From NCBI RefSeq assembly GCF_001858025.1, contig NZ_LZQD01000005.1:67690-118430 (forward strand): a DNA stretch of 50,741 nt. Reading direction: 5' to 3'. Below the pieces are notes generated by a model that was not told where the DNA came from, searched no databases, and worked only from the letters and a program-made list of their open reading frames with translations. The DNA is from Trichormus sp. NMC-1. Lineage in GTDB: Bacteria > Cyanobacteriota > Cyanobacteriia > Cyanobacteriales > Nostocaceae. A program made the position numbers and the translations under genes. Shown here in pieces: positions 36,041-45,335 of this stretch (positions are counted from its first letter, which is position 1; each line of letters opens with the position of its first letter).

Positions 36041-36042
36041 GG

Positions 36043-36651
36043 TTATGTTTTTTTAGATAACATAGCTAAGATTTTGTTAGCCCAAGTATTTACTTGAGGA
36101 TGAGTATGATTACTCAACATTTGCGAAATGGCCTTCGCTCTTTGTAATTGTCCACCCATTTGATAGGCTTTAATCAACCATATTTGCGCTTGCAGATAGT
36201 TTTGACTATTGTGTTCTTTACAGCGTTGGCAGTAGTCTTCTAGGTATTTGATCGCTTTGGGATAGCGTCCTTCTCTACAGGCTGTGATGCCTTCTGTGAA
36301 TAGTTCTGATAAAGGAATTGGTAAAGGTTCTCGTTCTAGGTTTTCTTGTTGGGTGGCTTGAGCGATCGCATGATCTAAATTATCAAATTCTGATAATAAA
36401 GTCAGTGAGGGTGCTGTTTGTGTCAACGCCTCTAAATTACTATACTTGAAGCGCTTAATAGTTGGCAATATTGGACGCAAATAGTCTGCAATTATTCTTT
36501 CTTCTGACTTCATTAAGCTTTTTTGCGCTTTAGCAATCACATCTATAGGATATTGTTTGCGCTTTATTGCTAAGGCTACAGCTTTGGTAATTTCAGCTTT
36601 TGATGCAGCTTGAGATATACCGAGAATATCGTAGGGATTACTTTTCATCAT
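36043..36651 (-). CDS. J-like protein lacking the HPD motif, with helical repeats
   Basis: 202 aa. Residues 4-65 align by eye with a J domain (NPYDILGISQAASKAEITKAVALAIKR), but the HPD that activates Hsp70 is replaced by YPID near 34-37. The rest (100-202) is helical and TPR-like (CREGRYPKAIKYLEDYCQRC; QIWLIKAYQMGGQLQRAKAIS). It lies between the large repeat protein (10 nt) and the GrpE-like protein (2 nt) in one operon, so it should act with this Hsp70, perhaps as a regulator or adaptor rather than as an activator. ATG 36649-36651; GGGTGA upstream serves as ribosome-binding site. Confidence 0.85.
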   Translation of the reverse strand: MMKSNPYDILGISQAASKAEITKAVALAIKRKQYPIDVIAKAQKSLMKSEERIIADYLRPILPTIKRFKYSNLEALTQTAPSLTLLSEFDNLDHAIAQATQQENLEREPLPIPLSELFTEGITACREGRYPKAIKYLEDYCQRCKEHNSQNYLQAQIWLIKAYQMGGQLQRAKAISQMLSNHTHPQVNTWANKILAMLSKKT

Positions 36652-36661
36652 TCACCCTTTT

Positions 36662-39106
36662 TCAACAAAGTTTGAGGCTACGGTAAATTTCTTGGAATGC
36701 AGGTTCATCTGGACAAATTTCATAAGCCCATCTTCCTAGATTAAGCATGGCTTCACCATCAGTTAAAGTATCATTTTTAATCCCATTAATTAATAAATCT
36801 ATAAAAAGTTCGGCGACAATATAACGTACTCTATCATAGCGTGATTTTTTAGCCTTACTCACCATTTGTTCAAAACGATTTTGATGAAAAAGTTGCTCAA
36901 TTTCTTCCAAATCTTGGTTAAATTCCACTTTTTCGATCATACTAATGACAACAGGATTATCGTCATCAATATTTTTAATCTCTTGAAGTTTTTCTAAAGC
37001 TTTTACTGCGGTAATTTCTTCATTAATCAGCTGCTTTCTGATTTCTTCTGCTTTATATTCAGCTAAATAACTTCTAGCAGCATTACTGCTGAAAATATCA
37101 TACCAAAACTGAGCAAATTTTAAATGTTCTGAAAATTCTGATATAGCTTGACGTTGCAAACTAAAAAGTCTATCGATTTCTTTTTGCCAATCTTGATTAT
37201 CTTGAATTTCGGCTTTAGCATCTTGCAACGGTAGAATTGCTAATTGCCATTTTTGTTGTTGTAAGTAATAGCAACCTTGATAATAAGCGATGAAGCTATG
37301 AGCAAATTGTTCGATTTCATTATTAGCTGGAGTTGTCGGTTTGATTTCAATTGCTCTTTGAATATCACTTTCTAAACAAGCAGCTACTGCTAAACCCCAA
37401 GGGGTATAGAGAGAACGGAGAATTTTTTGACTAGGATATATTTTATATATTAAAAGATTTTGCCAGTGGGAACTAAATTTTTGATAACAGCCAGGTGTAA
37501 TAAATACATCATTGACTTGCATTCCTGAGTTTGCAGGTTCTCCCATAAATCTGAGTGCGACTAACTCGCAACGGTAGTAATCGCGCAGTTTTAAATAATA
37601 TTCATAATGTTCATAATCTTCAATATTGGTATTTTTGATATTATCAATTGCTGCTTCTAAACGGCGTTTTAATTCTAAAGATATGGAAGTAAAATCAACA
37701 GCTTGATTTCCCAGCCAAGGTACATCTTCAAGAGTTGGATCTGTTGTTAAATTTGCTATAGCAGTTGATAGAGAAATAATTAAATCTAATAATTTATCAG
37801 GGTTATTTTGAGAATAATAATAAGTAGCTACTGCCCAATTGTGTAATGTAGTAATATTAGGATTAACCATCCAGATATTTTTCATTTCAGTAGCAATCTT
37901 CGTCCAGTCTGAATCTTTCCAAACTGCGGCTTCTAAACTTGGTTGGATATGTTCTTGAAGATTAACTTCAACTACAGAATTAGCTCCAAATTTTTGGATA
38001 TATTCCGTACTGGCTATTTTAGCTGCTGCTAGATTTTCAGCTTTAACTAACTCTTCAATATTCTGTAAAGATAGTAAACGTTGATGTTGAGCAATGTGTT
38101 TAATAATTTCTCGTTGTTCAGTTATTGATCCAGCAGATACACCTTGCCATTCTCGATAAGCTAATTGTAAATTTGCTTGTTGAGCTAGTACAAAACCTCG
38201 CAAATAAGCGGCTTGTTGTCCTGATAAACCTTGTAAGTGAGATAGTGCATTTTCCCAATCTTGCATTTTAATTGCAACTAAACCTAAGCGGATTTGGCAA
38301 TCTGTAAAATTCGGTAAAAGAGATTTTGCATTTTCATACAAAGATTTAGCTGCTGGTAAATACCCGGCTTTTTCGGCTGCTAATCCTTGACGGAATAGTT
38401 CTCTACCTTGAACTATTGATTTGATCTTTTCAAGTAAATTTATGCCGTCGGAACGAGGAAAGTTTGTCAAAGAAAAATCTAAAAGTGCGATCGCTCCCCG
38501 TAATCTGCCTTCAGATACTGCTTGCTTTGCTTTTTGTAGCGCCGAAGTGTAAATTTCTTCTTGCTGAACTTGGATTTGAATTTCTGAAATAGCTTGTTTT
38601 ATTGCATCTGTAGAATATAACTTTTCAGCTTCTTGATATGTAGAGAGTGCATTGATAAAAAAGCGATTTTCTGCCTGTGATTGTGCTTGCTTTACCAAGA
38701 CTTGAAATTGTTCTCGCTTTTCCAGTTCCTGTTGGCTGTTTTGAATCGCTAATGATACCTGCTTATCGTGAAGAATTCGGTTATGAAGATGATAAAGTGC
38801 GATCGCACTAGATAAAGCTTGAGTTTCTAAAGGATCACCATGATCTCGTTGAAGAATCAATTGAGCTTGATTAGCTAAATTATCTGCTTGTGCAACTTGT
38901 TTACGCCAATCTTCTAATTGTTGTTCTAGCTTATCTACAAGATTACCGATGAATAATTTACCCAGCCAACGTTCCCAGAAAGCAGGTTTTTCAGCCCAAA
39001 CAGCGAGTGCAGTTTGAGCAACGGTAATAGCTTCTCGCAGTTGCTTGTGTTGAGCGAGTTTTTCGGCTTGCTGACTTGTTTCTTTGATGCTGTCAAGAAT
39101 GCTCAT
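36662..39106 (-). CDS. Large helical/TPR-like repeat protein of the Hsp70 operon
   Basis: 814 aa from ATG 39104-39106, which overlaps the stop of the preceding gene (ATGA) and has AGGAG 8 nt upstream; a TTG at 39124 is less likely. Nearly all helical: residues 1-230 are coiled-coil/TPR-like (QHKQLREAITVAQTALAVW), 230-340 resemble TPRs (GYLPAAKSLYENAKSLLPNF), and the C-terminal half holds more repeats with aromatic motifs (YYQGCYYLQQQKWQLAILPL). No catalytic motif or membrane segment. I do not recognise a named family; it is probably a scaffold or client-binding partner of the Hsp70. Confidence 0.87.
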   Translation of the reverse strand: MSILDSIKETSQQAEKLAQHKQLREAITVAQTALAVWAEKPAFWERWLGKLFIGNLVDKLEQQLEDWRKQVAQADNLANQAQLILQRDHGDPLETQALSSAIALYHLHNRILHDKQVSLAIQNSQQELEKREQFQVLVKQAQSQAENRFFINALSTYQEAEKLYSTDAIKQAISEIQIQVQQEEIYTSALQKAKQAVSEGRLRGAIALLDFSLTNFPRSDGINLLEKIKSIVQGRELFRQGLAAEKAGYLPAAKSLYENAKSLLPNFTDCQIRLGLVAIKMQDWENALSHLQGLSGQQAAYLRGFVLAQQANLQLAYREWQGVSAGSITEQREIIKHIAQHQRLLSLQNIEELVKAENLAAAKIASTEYIQKFGANSVVEVNLQEHIQPSLEAAVWKDSDWTKIATEMKNIWMVNPNITTLHNWAVATYYYSQNNPDKLLDLIISLSTAIANLTTDPTLEDVPWLGNQAVDFTSISLELKRRLEAAIDNIKNTNIEDYEHYEYYLKLRDYYRCELVALRFMGEPANSGMQVNDVFITPGCYQKFSSHWQNLLIYKIYPSQKILRSLYTPWGLAVAACLESDIQRAIEIKPTTPANNEIEQFAHSFIAYYQGCYYLQQQKWQLAILPLQDAKAEIQDNQDWQKEIDRLFSLQRQAISEFSEHLKFAQFWYDIFSSNAARSYLAEYKAEEIRKQLINEEITAVKALEKLQEIKNIDDDNPVVISMIEKVEFNQDLEEIEQLFHQNRFEQMVSKAKKSRYDRVRYIVAELFIDLLINGIKNDTLTDGEAMLNLGRWAYEICPDEPAFQEIYRSLKLC

Positions 39107-39594
39107 TGGTTCTTCTCCTGACAACTACGAGGAATCATTAATTTTTCACCAGGATCTATATAGTAGTTTTCCCGTTTTTCTAATAGAGGATTAGCTTCAA
39201 CTAGAACTTCCCAAGCGGTTCCTTTCTCGCAAATTTTTTCAGAAATTAAACTCAGGCTATCTCCTGGTTTGACTGTGTAAATAATTGATGGTGGCTGCTT
39301 CAATGTTACCGGAGAATTGACAGATGGTTTGGGGGTACTAACTATTGTGGAAATAAAAGGAGATGATTTTACAATCAAAAAACTGCCTCCTGCACCCAAT
39401 CCAATACCTATCATCAACATTAGCAAAGCTACAGTCAAAGTCCATTTACTAAATTTGCTTTGTGAAAGCGGTTTTTTTAGTTGAGGTAAATCTTGAAGTG
39501 TGCGAATGAGGGCAAGATCAGTATCACAGTTAGGGCAAATATTACCCTCAATTTCTTGATAACCACACACAGGACAATTGAGCTTGGTATTCAT
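39103..39594 (-). CDS. Zinc-ribbon, single membrane helix and LysM protein
   Basis: 163 aa. Residues 6-26 form a zinc ribbon (CPVCGYQ...CPNC, four Cys). Residues about 48-75 are one hydrophobic helix (TVALLMLMIGIGLGAGGSFL). Residues about 107-155 form a LysM domain (IYTVKPGDSLSLISEKIC). The order implies a cytoplasmic zinc ribbon and a periplasmic LysM that binds peptidoglycan or a similar glycan. Its start codon overlaps the Hsp70 gene stop by 4 nt, and its stop overlaps the next start, so translation is coupled. It could tether the Hsp70 machine to the envelope. Confidence 0.88.
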   Translation of the reverse strand: MNTKLNCPVCGYQEIEGNICPNCDTDLALIRTLQDLPQLKKPLSQSKFSKWTLTVALLMLMIGIGLGAGGSFLIVKSSPFISTIVSTPKPSVNSPVTLKQPPSIIYTVKPGDSLSLISEKICEKGTAWEVLVEANPLLEKRENYYIDPGEKLMIPRSCQEKNQ

Positions 39595-41774
39595 CGCGTC
39601 AGTCCTGTGATAATGCTATTAGTTGGTAAATCTTGATTTAGCCAATGTTGGACATCTGGTTGCAGTTCACGCAACAAACGTTCGGCTTCGTTACCATCAC
39701 CATTAGACATTGCTAACAGTGTGCGGGAAAGTTTGTCAGACATCGCATTTGCTTGGGTAGGTGCGACTGCTTTGGCTTGTTGGATGGCGATAATACAAGC
39801 TTGAATTACCTGTACTTCTTCGGGTAGGTTGGTGAGTTCTCGTCTTGCTTCTTCGCTGTGATACTCCATTGCGGAGCGGTTATTGGTGTTAATTGCAGAT
39901 GCCAATTCTTGACTTAGTGTTTGCAATCTTTCTTGCTGGGGTTTGAGAATCATAAACCCACAAAGTCTGACTATGCGATCGCACTCATGCATCTGAGTTT
40001 CTGCTTCTAGGCGTTCTGGACACATAGAAACTTGGAATTTTTGCAAATTTTCTCCAGCCCGTAGACGTAAATCGCTGCGTTCTTCTCCTGTGACAGGATT
40101 AATAATTTGGTTAGTTAATTGTACCACTGGTACTGCTAACTTGAGTGCTTCTTCCACACCGAATATAGTCAGATTTTGGTGATTGAGTTGAGCGATCGCA
40201 TCTTCTAAATCTTGATATATTCTCTCATCGGAACGACCACGAGAAAAAGTACAACTAACTTTCACCGCTGGAGCATTTTTTAAAGTTGCTGTCATTCGCA
40301 AATCGCTGTTCTTTTCATCCAACTCTAAATACACTGTAATTTCGGTTCCGGCTGGATATTTTTCATTTAAACCCAACCACATTTCCCCAATTCTTTCATA
40401 ATTATTATTTTCATCTGGGCTGAAAAACTGAAAATGAATTAGCCGTTGTCCCTCAGCGATAGTTTTAAAAGTGTGGGATGTTGTCACTGGCAAAATATCA
40501 CCCCGATTAATCACTTTTGTATACTTGCCATCTGCTAATTTAATGGCATAATCGCGGGATACTGTGGTGACTTTATCTGTTTGTCCAGCCGCTACAATTG
40601 CTGCACCTTCAGCCACTGCGTACATAGGCCGGGGATGCAAAACTACTTTATTAGCGCCAAAAGCCTGTTTAAGTTTGCTTTGTACCAAGGGAATTTGGGA
40701 AGAACCACCTACCAAAAGCACCACATCTACCATTTCTAAGTGATATTGAGCATACTCTAAAGCTTGGCGGCAAATTTGCAGCGAATTTTCTACCAAATCA
40801 CTAATCATGATTTCAAATTGCTCGCGGGTGATTTCCACCTCAATGGGAATTGCAATTCCCAATTCATCAAATAGTTGCGTAGAAGGCGCAATCATCGCCA
40901 CTGTAAAACTACTTAATTCGACTTTTGCCCTTTCTACCGCTATTTTTAGATCAGCGTTAAACCTTACCCGTTGGTAATAGGGCATTTTGGCGATTAATTC
41001 CTCAATATCGCCAATTCTTTCTTGTTGAGCAATTTGCTCTTTGACAAACTTAACTAGCCGTGAGTCGATGTCATCGCCACCTAACCATAAATCTCCTGCT
41101 TTTCCCTGTTCAATAAATGAAGTTCCGGCTGCGGTAATTACTGAAGCATCAAATGTCCCACCGCCAAAGTCATAAACCAAAATCGTTTTTACATCGTCGC
41201 TATTAGGTGAAAACCCGTAGGATATCGCTGCTGCTGTCGGTTCTGGTAGCAGTTCCAAAGGAGTTAGTCCGGCTTTCAGTGCGGCGGTGCGGGTAGCATA
41301 GCGCTGTTTATCGTTGAAATATGCCGGAATAGTAATTACAGCTTGGTCGATTTTACCAATTCCTTGGCGATAAGCTTGGGCATTTTGCACCACTTTTTTG
41401 AGAATTTCCGCTGAAATATCCTCTGGTTGGTATTCTTGATTTCCTAACCACACCGCAATGCTGTTGTCTGTTCCCTGTGTCGGTTGGGAAATTTTGTAAC
41501 CAAATTCCGATTTTTGCTTATTTACTGCTGAATCACCAAAACCTCTACCCATCAAGCGTTTAATCGAAATAACTACGTTTTCGGGGTCATGGCGTAGCTG
41601 GTTGTAAGCTTGTTCTCCGACTAAAAATTTACCTTGGTCGTAAGCAACTACAGAGCGCGTGAGTTTCCTCTCTGGAGGGGTGTTATCATTTGCCGTCACT
41701 ACTTCCACTTCTGCCAACTTAAAAGCAGCGACAGAGTTAGTTGTCCCTAAATCAATTCCTATTGCCTTACCCAT
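39591..41774 (-). CDS. Hsp70-family chaperone (DnaK-like, divergent C-terminus)
   Basis: 727 aa. The nucleotide-binding domain is intact: IGIDLGTTNSVAAF at 5-18, VYDFGGGTFDASV near 200, and VLLVGGSSQIPLVQSKL near 360. The C-terminal part keeps only a loose substrate-binding beta sandwich (about 405-540), then a helical segment with LRAGENLQKFQVSMCPERLEAE near 590-611. It has no EEVD-type tail. It is the first gene of a five-gene operon (Hsp70, LysM, repeat protein, J-like, GrpE-like), so it is a specialised Hsp70 with its own co-factors rather than the housekeeping DnaK. ATG 41772-41774. Confidence 0.93.
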   Translation of the reverse strand: MGKAIGIDLGTTNSVAAFKLAEVEVVTANDNTPPERKLTRSVVAYDQGKFLVGEQAYNQLRHDPENVVISIKRLMGRGFGDSAVNKQKSEFGYKISQPTQGTDNSIAVWLGNQEYQPEDISAEILKKVVQNAQAYRQGIGKIDQAVITIPAYFNDKQRYATRTAALKAGLTPLELLPEPTAAAISYGFSPNSDDVKTILVYDFGGGTFDASVITAAGTSFIEQGKAGDLWLGGDDIDSRLVKFVKEQIAQQERIGDIEELIAKMPYYQRVRFNADLKIAVERAKVELSSFTVAMIAPSTQLFDELGIAIPIEVEITREQFEIMISDLVENSLQICRQALEYAQYHLEMVDVVLLVGGSSQIPLVQSKLKQAFGANKVVLHPRPMYAVAEGAAIVAAGQTDKVTTVSRDYAIKLADGKYTKVINRGDILPVTTSHTFKTIAEGQRLIHFQFFSPDENNNYERIGEMWLGLNEKYPAGTEITVYLELDEKNSDLRMTATLKNAPAVKVSCTFSRGRSDERIYQDLEDAIAQLNHQNLTIFGVEEALKLAVPVVQLTNQIINPVTGEERSDLRLRAGENLQKFQVSMCPERLEAETQMHECDRIVRLCGFMILKPQQERLQTLSQELASAINTNNRSAMEYHSEEARRELTNLPEEVQVIQACIIAIQQAKAVAPTQANAMSDKLSRTLLAMSNGDGNEAERLLRELQPDVQHWLNQDLPTNSIITGLTR

Positions 41775-42007
41775 TGCTGATCTTCACCATGCTGATAATG
41801 TCGATTTTTCTAATACTCTAGGCAGACTGCCACGTTATTATCCACATATTCAGGGCAGAAGCCAGCTATTTATTAAGATTAATACATATACAGCTAAAAA
41901 CCTACTATAGAAAATTTACGTAAATTTTATAGATGTTTCCCTAATTCTACTAATATCATTTCTGTAGGGGTAAAGCGCATTGCTCATTGGTGTCAAAAGT
42001 TATATAT

Positions 42008-42115
42008 CTCGTTCCCAGTCTCTGACTGGTAATGTGATCACAGAGGCTCTGCCTCAAGCGGTTATTAAAGGCAGAGCCTTCTAGAATTCATTCCCATACA
42101 GAGTATGGGAACGAG
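42008..42115. repeat. MITE-like element, family C
   Basis: 108 bp with perfect inverted ends CTCGTTCCCA (42008-42017) and TGGGAACGAG (42106-42115). The interior CAGAGGCTCTGCCTC, AGAATTCATTCCCATACAG and GTCTCTGACTGG is shared with 27667-27791. Non-coding. Confidence 0.88.
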
Positions 42116-42120
42116 AAAAC

Positions 42121-42187
42121 TTAATTACGAATTACGTTGGCGGTAGCCTGCCGTAGGCACTATTACGAATTACGAATTACGAATTAT
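42121..42187. repeat. Degenerate heptamer repeats AATTACG
   Basis: Several AATTACG units flank a GC-rich segment; similar repeats occur near 1822 and 22487. They are the same kind of period-7 low-complexity sequence seen across the window. Confidence 0.6.
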
Positions 42188-42281
42188 TTAAAGTAATTAT
42201 GCCTCCAGCAAACTACGTAACTGCTAAATCGTAGAGTGCTAGAGGCAATATTTAATCCGCCCAAAACTTTTCAGATCGACT

Positions 42282-42644
42282 CTAATCTAGAAAACCCATC
42301 AGAATTTCCGAATCATCAACAATATTTGGTGCTATTGGACGATTACCGAAAACTGAATAATTTTCAGAAACTATTATTGAACTAGAACCAATGGGACGAA
42401 TACCAGACAGGTTAATACTACTAACAACTTGGAATGTGTTAGCACCAATGGGACGAATTCCCATTTCGTTATAGGATTCAACCACTTCTAAACTACTTGT
42501 GCCAATAGGACGTAATCCAGCGATTGAGAATGTTTCTGCGACTTGTAAGCCATTGCTGCCAACGGGATGCTCTCCAGCAACTATAATTGTTCCCTGAGAA
42601 CCTTCTTCTGTGTTCAAATTATTACTCTGGTTATTTTCTTCCAC
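42282..42644 (-). CDS. Small protein of 19-residue RPIG tandem repeats
   Basis: 120 aa, GTG start at 42642-42644 with AGGAGA 7 nt upstream (42652-42657). After an acidic Asn-rich start, residues about 27-103 contain four 19-residue units of the form (I/L)RPIGxxxxxVxxxxxxxG (LRPIGTSSLEVVESYNEMG, IRPIGANTFQVVSSINLSG, IRPIGSSSIIVSENYSVFG and a diverged first unit EHPVGSNGLQVAETFSIAG), plus a half-unit NRPIAPN. The tail is acidic (DDSEILMGFLD). I recall similar cyanobacterial repeat proteins of unknown function. It has no signal peptide or Cys. It lies in the same orientation upstream of the Hsp70 operon, but 507 bp away. Confidence 0.85.
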   Translation of the reverse strand: MEENNQSNNLNTEEGSQGTIIVAGEHPVGSNGLQVAETFSIAGLRPIGTSSLEVVESYNEMGIRPIGANTFQVVSSINLSGIRPIGSSSIIVSENYSVFGNRPIAPNIVDDSEILMGFLD

Positions 42645-42981
42645 TGTTATGTCTCCTGTGAAGCTCAGGCGCTTGATAAATTAACACCTATGGCTTGTTA
42701 AGTGAATTTTACAATAAGTAAGGAAAGATATATTTTTTCCTATATATGAGAGTGTAACCTTAAAAAACCTCCTTTAAAGATAAGTTTCTTTACAACCGAC
42801 ATATAAGTAAATGTAAAGAGTCAAATTTTGTTAAAAATTATTGCTAATTATTTCCCCGCGTCCCTCATTCTCCGCGTCCCTCCATCTCCGCGTCCTCTAC
42901 TGACTCCTGAATTTTGCTGTAAAACCCCACGGTAACAGATGGTGAAGCTACTATGGTAAAGGGTATCTTCAGCAAAACTGT
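42645..42981. other. Divergent intergenic region before uvrB, with CCGCGTCC-type repeats
   Basis: About 337 bp. It is AT-rich at the left, and contains tandem CCGCGTCC/TCTCCGCGTCC units at 42854-42897. The uvrB promoter should lie at the right end. No gene or hairpin of note. Confidence 0.5.
42652..42657 (-). promoter_or_regulatory. Shine-Dalgarno AGGAGA that fixes the GTG start
   Basis: On the minus strand AGGAGA lies 7 nt upstream of the GTG codon at 42642-42644 and supports it over any downstream start. Confidence 0.7.
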
Positions 42982-44979
42982 ATGACGGAATTTTGTCTTC
43001 AAGCTCCCTTTACTCCAACTGGCGATCAACCTCAAGCGATCGCACAACTTGTAGCCAGCATCCAAGCAGGTAATCGTTACCAAACTTTACTCGGTGCGAC
43101 GGGAACTGGTAAGACTTTTTCCATCGCCGCAGTTATTGAGAAAATCGGGAAACCGACTTTAGTTTTGGCGCATAATAAAACCCTAGCCGCGCAATTATGT
43201 AATGAATTACGGGAGTTCTTCCCCAACAACGCTGTTGAGTATTTTGTCAGCTATTACGACTATTATCAACCAGAAGCTTATATTCCCGTCACTGACACAT
43301 ATATAGAAAAAACAGCGGCGATTAATGATGAGATAGATATGTTGCGACATTCCGCCACCCGTTCTCTATTTGAACGCAAGGATGTCATCGTTGTGGCTTC
43401 TATTAGCTGCATTTACGGCTTAGGAATGCCGGCAGAATACTTAAAAGCAGCTATCCCTTTGCAGATAGGTATGGAAGTTAATCAAAGGCAGATTTTGCGC
43501 GATTTGACATCTGTGCAGTATAGCCGCAACGATATAGAAATGGGCAGGGGAAAATTCCGCGTTCGGGGTGATGTTTTAGAAATTGGCCCCGCTTATGAAG
43601 ACCGCATTATTCGCGTTGAATTTTTTGGTGATGAAATTGACGCAATTCGCTATATCGACCCGGTAACTGGAGAAATTCTCAGTAGTTTGCAAGCTGTAAA
43701 TATTTACCCTGCACGTCACTTTGTCACCCCAGAAGAACGTTTAGAAGTTGCTTGTGAAGATATTTCCGCAGAATTAAAACAGCAAAAATTATCATTAGAA
43801 GAATTAGGAAAATTAGTAGAAGCACAACGTATAGACCAACGCACCCGTTACGACTTAGAAATGTTGCGAGAAGTCGGATATTGTAACGGTGTAGAAAACT
43901 ATTCTCGTCATTTAGCAGGTAGACAAGCTGGAGAACCACCAGAATGTTTAATTGATTATTTTCCTAAAGATTGGTTATTGGTAATAGATGAATCTCACGT
44001 TACTGTTCCCCAAATTCGGGGGATGTATAACGGCGACCAAGCGCGGAAAAAAGTATTAATTGATCATGGTTTTCGCCTTCCCAGTGCGGCGGATAATCGT
44101 CCTTTAAAAGCAGAGGAATTTTGGCAAAAGCCTAATCAATGTATTTTTGTTTCTGCTACTCCTGGAAATTGGGAATTAGAAATTTCGGAAGATAATATAG
44201 TTGAGCAAGTAATTAGACCAACGGGAGTAGTTGACCCGGAAATTTTTGTCCGTCCCACTGAAGGACAAATTGATGACTTGTTAGGAGAAATAAAGGATAG
44301 AGTTGACCGCCACGAAAGAACGTTAATTACTACTTTAACTAAACGCATGGCGGAAGATTTAACTGAATATTTGGAAGACAAAGCAATTAAAGTCAGATAT
44401 TTGCATTCTGAGATTAATTCCATTCAACGCATTGAGATTTTACAAGATTTACGCGAAGGTAAATTTGATGTGTTGGTTGGGGTGAATTTGCTGAGAGAAG
44501 GTTTGGATTTACCAGAAGTTTCTTTAGTTGCAATTATGGACGCAGATAAAGAAGGTTTCTTACGTGCGGAACGTTCTTTAATTCAAACTATTGGCCGCGC
44601 AGCACGCCATATTCGTGGGAAAGCGATCATGTATGCTGATAATTTAACAAAAAGCATGATTAAAGCCATTGATGAAACCGACCGCAGAAGGGGTATTCAA
44701 ATAGCACATAATAAAATGCACGGAATTACACCACAACCAATTGTGAAAAAATCCGGTAATGCAATTTTGTCGTTTTTAGATGTATCTCGGCGGTTAAATT
44801 CAGGTGATTTAAAGGTGGTAGATGATCATTTAGATGAATTATCGTTAGAAGATATTCCAGAGTTAATTACCCTGTTAGAAAAACAGATGAAAGAAGCTGC
44901 GAAGAAGTTGGAATTTGAGGAAGCGGGAAAATTGCGCGATCGCATTAAACATCTCAGGGATAAAATGTTGGGACGTTAG
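42982..44979 (+). CDS. uvrB: Excinuclease ABC subunit B
   Basis: 665 aa, the full length of UvrB, the damage-loading helicase of nucleotide excision repair. Walker A GATGTGKT lies near 39-46; the beta-hairpin region [12 protein letters not shown] near 92-103; motif II DESH near 334; and QTIGRAARH near 535. The C-terminal UVR motif ([17 protein letters not shown]) that binds UvrC is present at about 643-659. ATG 42982. Its stop codon overlaps by 4 nt the stop of the convergent DUF4325 gene. Confidence 0.99.
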   Translation: MTEFCLQAPFTPTGDQPQAIAQLVASIQAGNRYQTLLGATGTGKTFSIAAVIEKIGKPTLVLAHNKTLAAQLCNELREFFPNNAVEYFVSYYDYYQPEAYIPVTDTYIEKTAAINDEIDMLRHSATRSLFERKDVIVVASISCIYGLGMPAEYLKAAIPLQIGMEVNQRQILRDLTSVQYSRNDIEMGRGKFRVRGDVLEIGPAYEDRIIRVEFFGDEIDAIRYIDPVTGEILSSLQAVNIYPARHFVTPEERLEVACEDISAELKQQKLSLEELGKLVEAQRIDQRTRYDLEMLREVGYCNGVENYSRHLAGRQAGEPPECLIDYFPKDWLLVIDESHVTVPQIRGMYNGDQARKKVLIDHGFRLPSAADNRPLKAEEFWQKPNQCIFVSATPGNWELEISEDNIVEQVIRPTGVVDPEIFVRPTEGQIDDLLGEIKDRVDRHERTLITTLTKRMAEDLTEYLEDKAIKVRYLHSEINSIQRIEILQDLREGKFDVLVGVNLLREGLDLPEVSLVAIMDADKEGFLRAERSLIQTIGRAARHIRGKAIMYADNLTKSMIKAIDETDRRRGIQIAHNKMHGITPQPIVKKSGNAILSFLDVSRRLNSGDLKVVDDHLDELSLEDIPELITLLEKQMKEAAKKLEFEEAGKLRDRIKHLRDKMLGR

Positions 44980-45323
44980 AAAGTTCTAGCCATATCTGTA
45001 ATAACCGTATCCACAGCAGTACGATATTTTTCATCAGAGTAATAACGTTTAGCATTAGCCATCACGTGTTTAATAACATCCCACCCATCATCATTGAGAG
45101 AAGTGAATTCCAGTAATTGATTCAACTTCTCTGCTGGGATATCTTTCAACAATTGACCAAATGCAAAATTTACGAATGGAGGTGCAAAAATTTCCACTCC
45201 TGCAAAATCTAACTCTACAGTTTCACTATTTAGTAAACATGGATGAATCTGAGTATATAGCTTTTCTCCACCATTAACTGTGATGGCATATTTACCGACG
45301 ATATCATAAACTTTGTATATCAT
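44976..45323 (-). CDS. STAS-like DUF4325 family protein
   Basis: 115 aa. The segment [24 protein letters not shown] near 35-58 is the DUF4325 signature, a STAS-like fold similar to anti-sigma-factor antagonists, often encoded beside ATPase or effector genes. ATG 45321-45323 has GGAGATAGAG upstream. It begins 13 nt after the stop of the large nuclease-containing gene, so the two are probably co-transcribed. It may regulate that partner. Its stop overlaps that of uvrB on the opposite strand. Confidence 0.8.
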   Translation of the reverse strand: MIYKVYDIVGKYAITVNGGEKLYTQIHPCLLNSETVELDFAGVEIFAPPFVNFAFGQLLKDIPAEKLNQLLEFTSLNDDGWDVIKHVMANAKRYYSDEKYRTAVDTVITDMARTF

Positions 45324-45335
45324 TTCTCTATCTCC

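Larger units (their letters stand above)
41775..42281. other. Intergenic region with MITE-like element C and AATTACG repeats
   Basis: 507 bp upstream of the Hsp70 gene, which must hold its promoter. It carries the family C element at 42008-42115 and, at 42121-42187, tandem AATTACG heptamers interrupted by GTTGGCGGTAGCCTGCCGT, which contains an inverted pair (GGCGGTAGCCTGCC). The plus-strand frame across the Hsp70 start is a shadow of that gene. No gene called. Confidence 0.6.
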
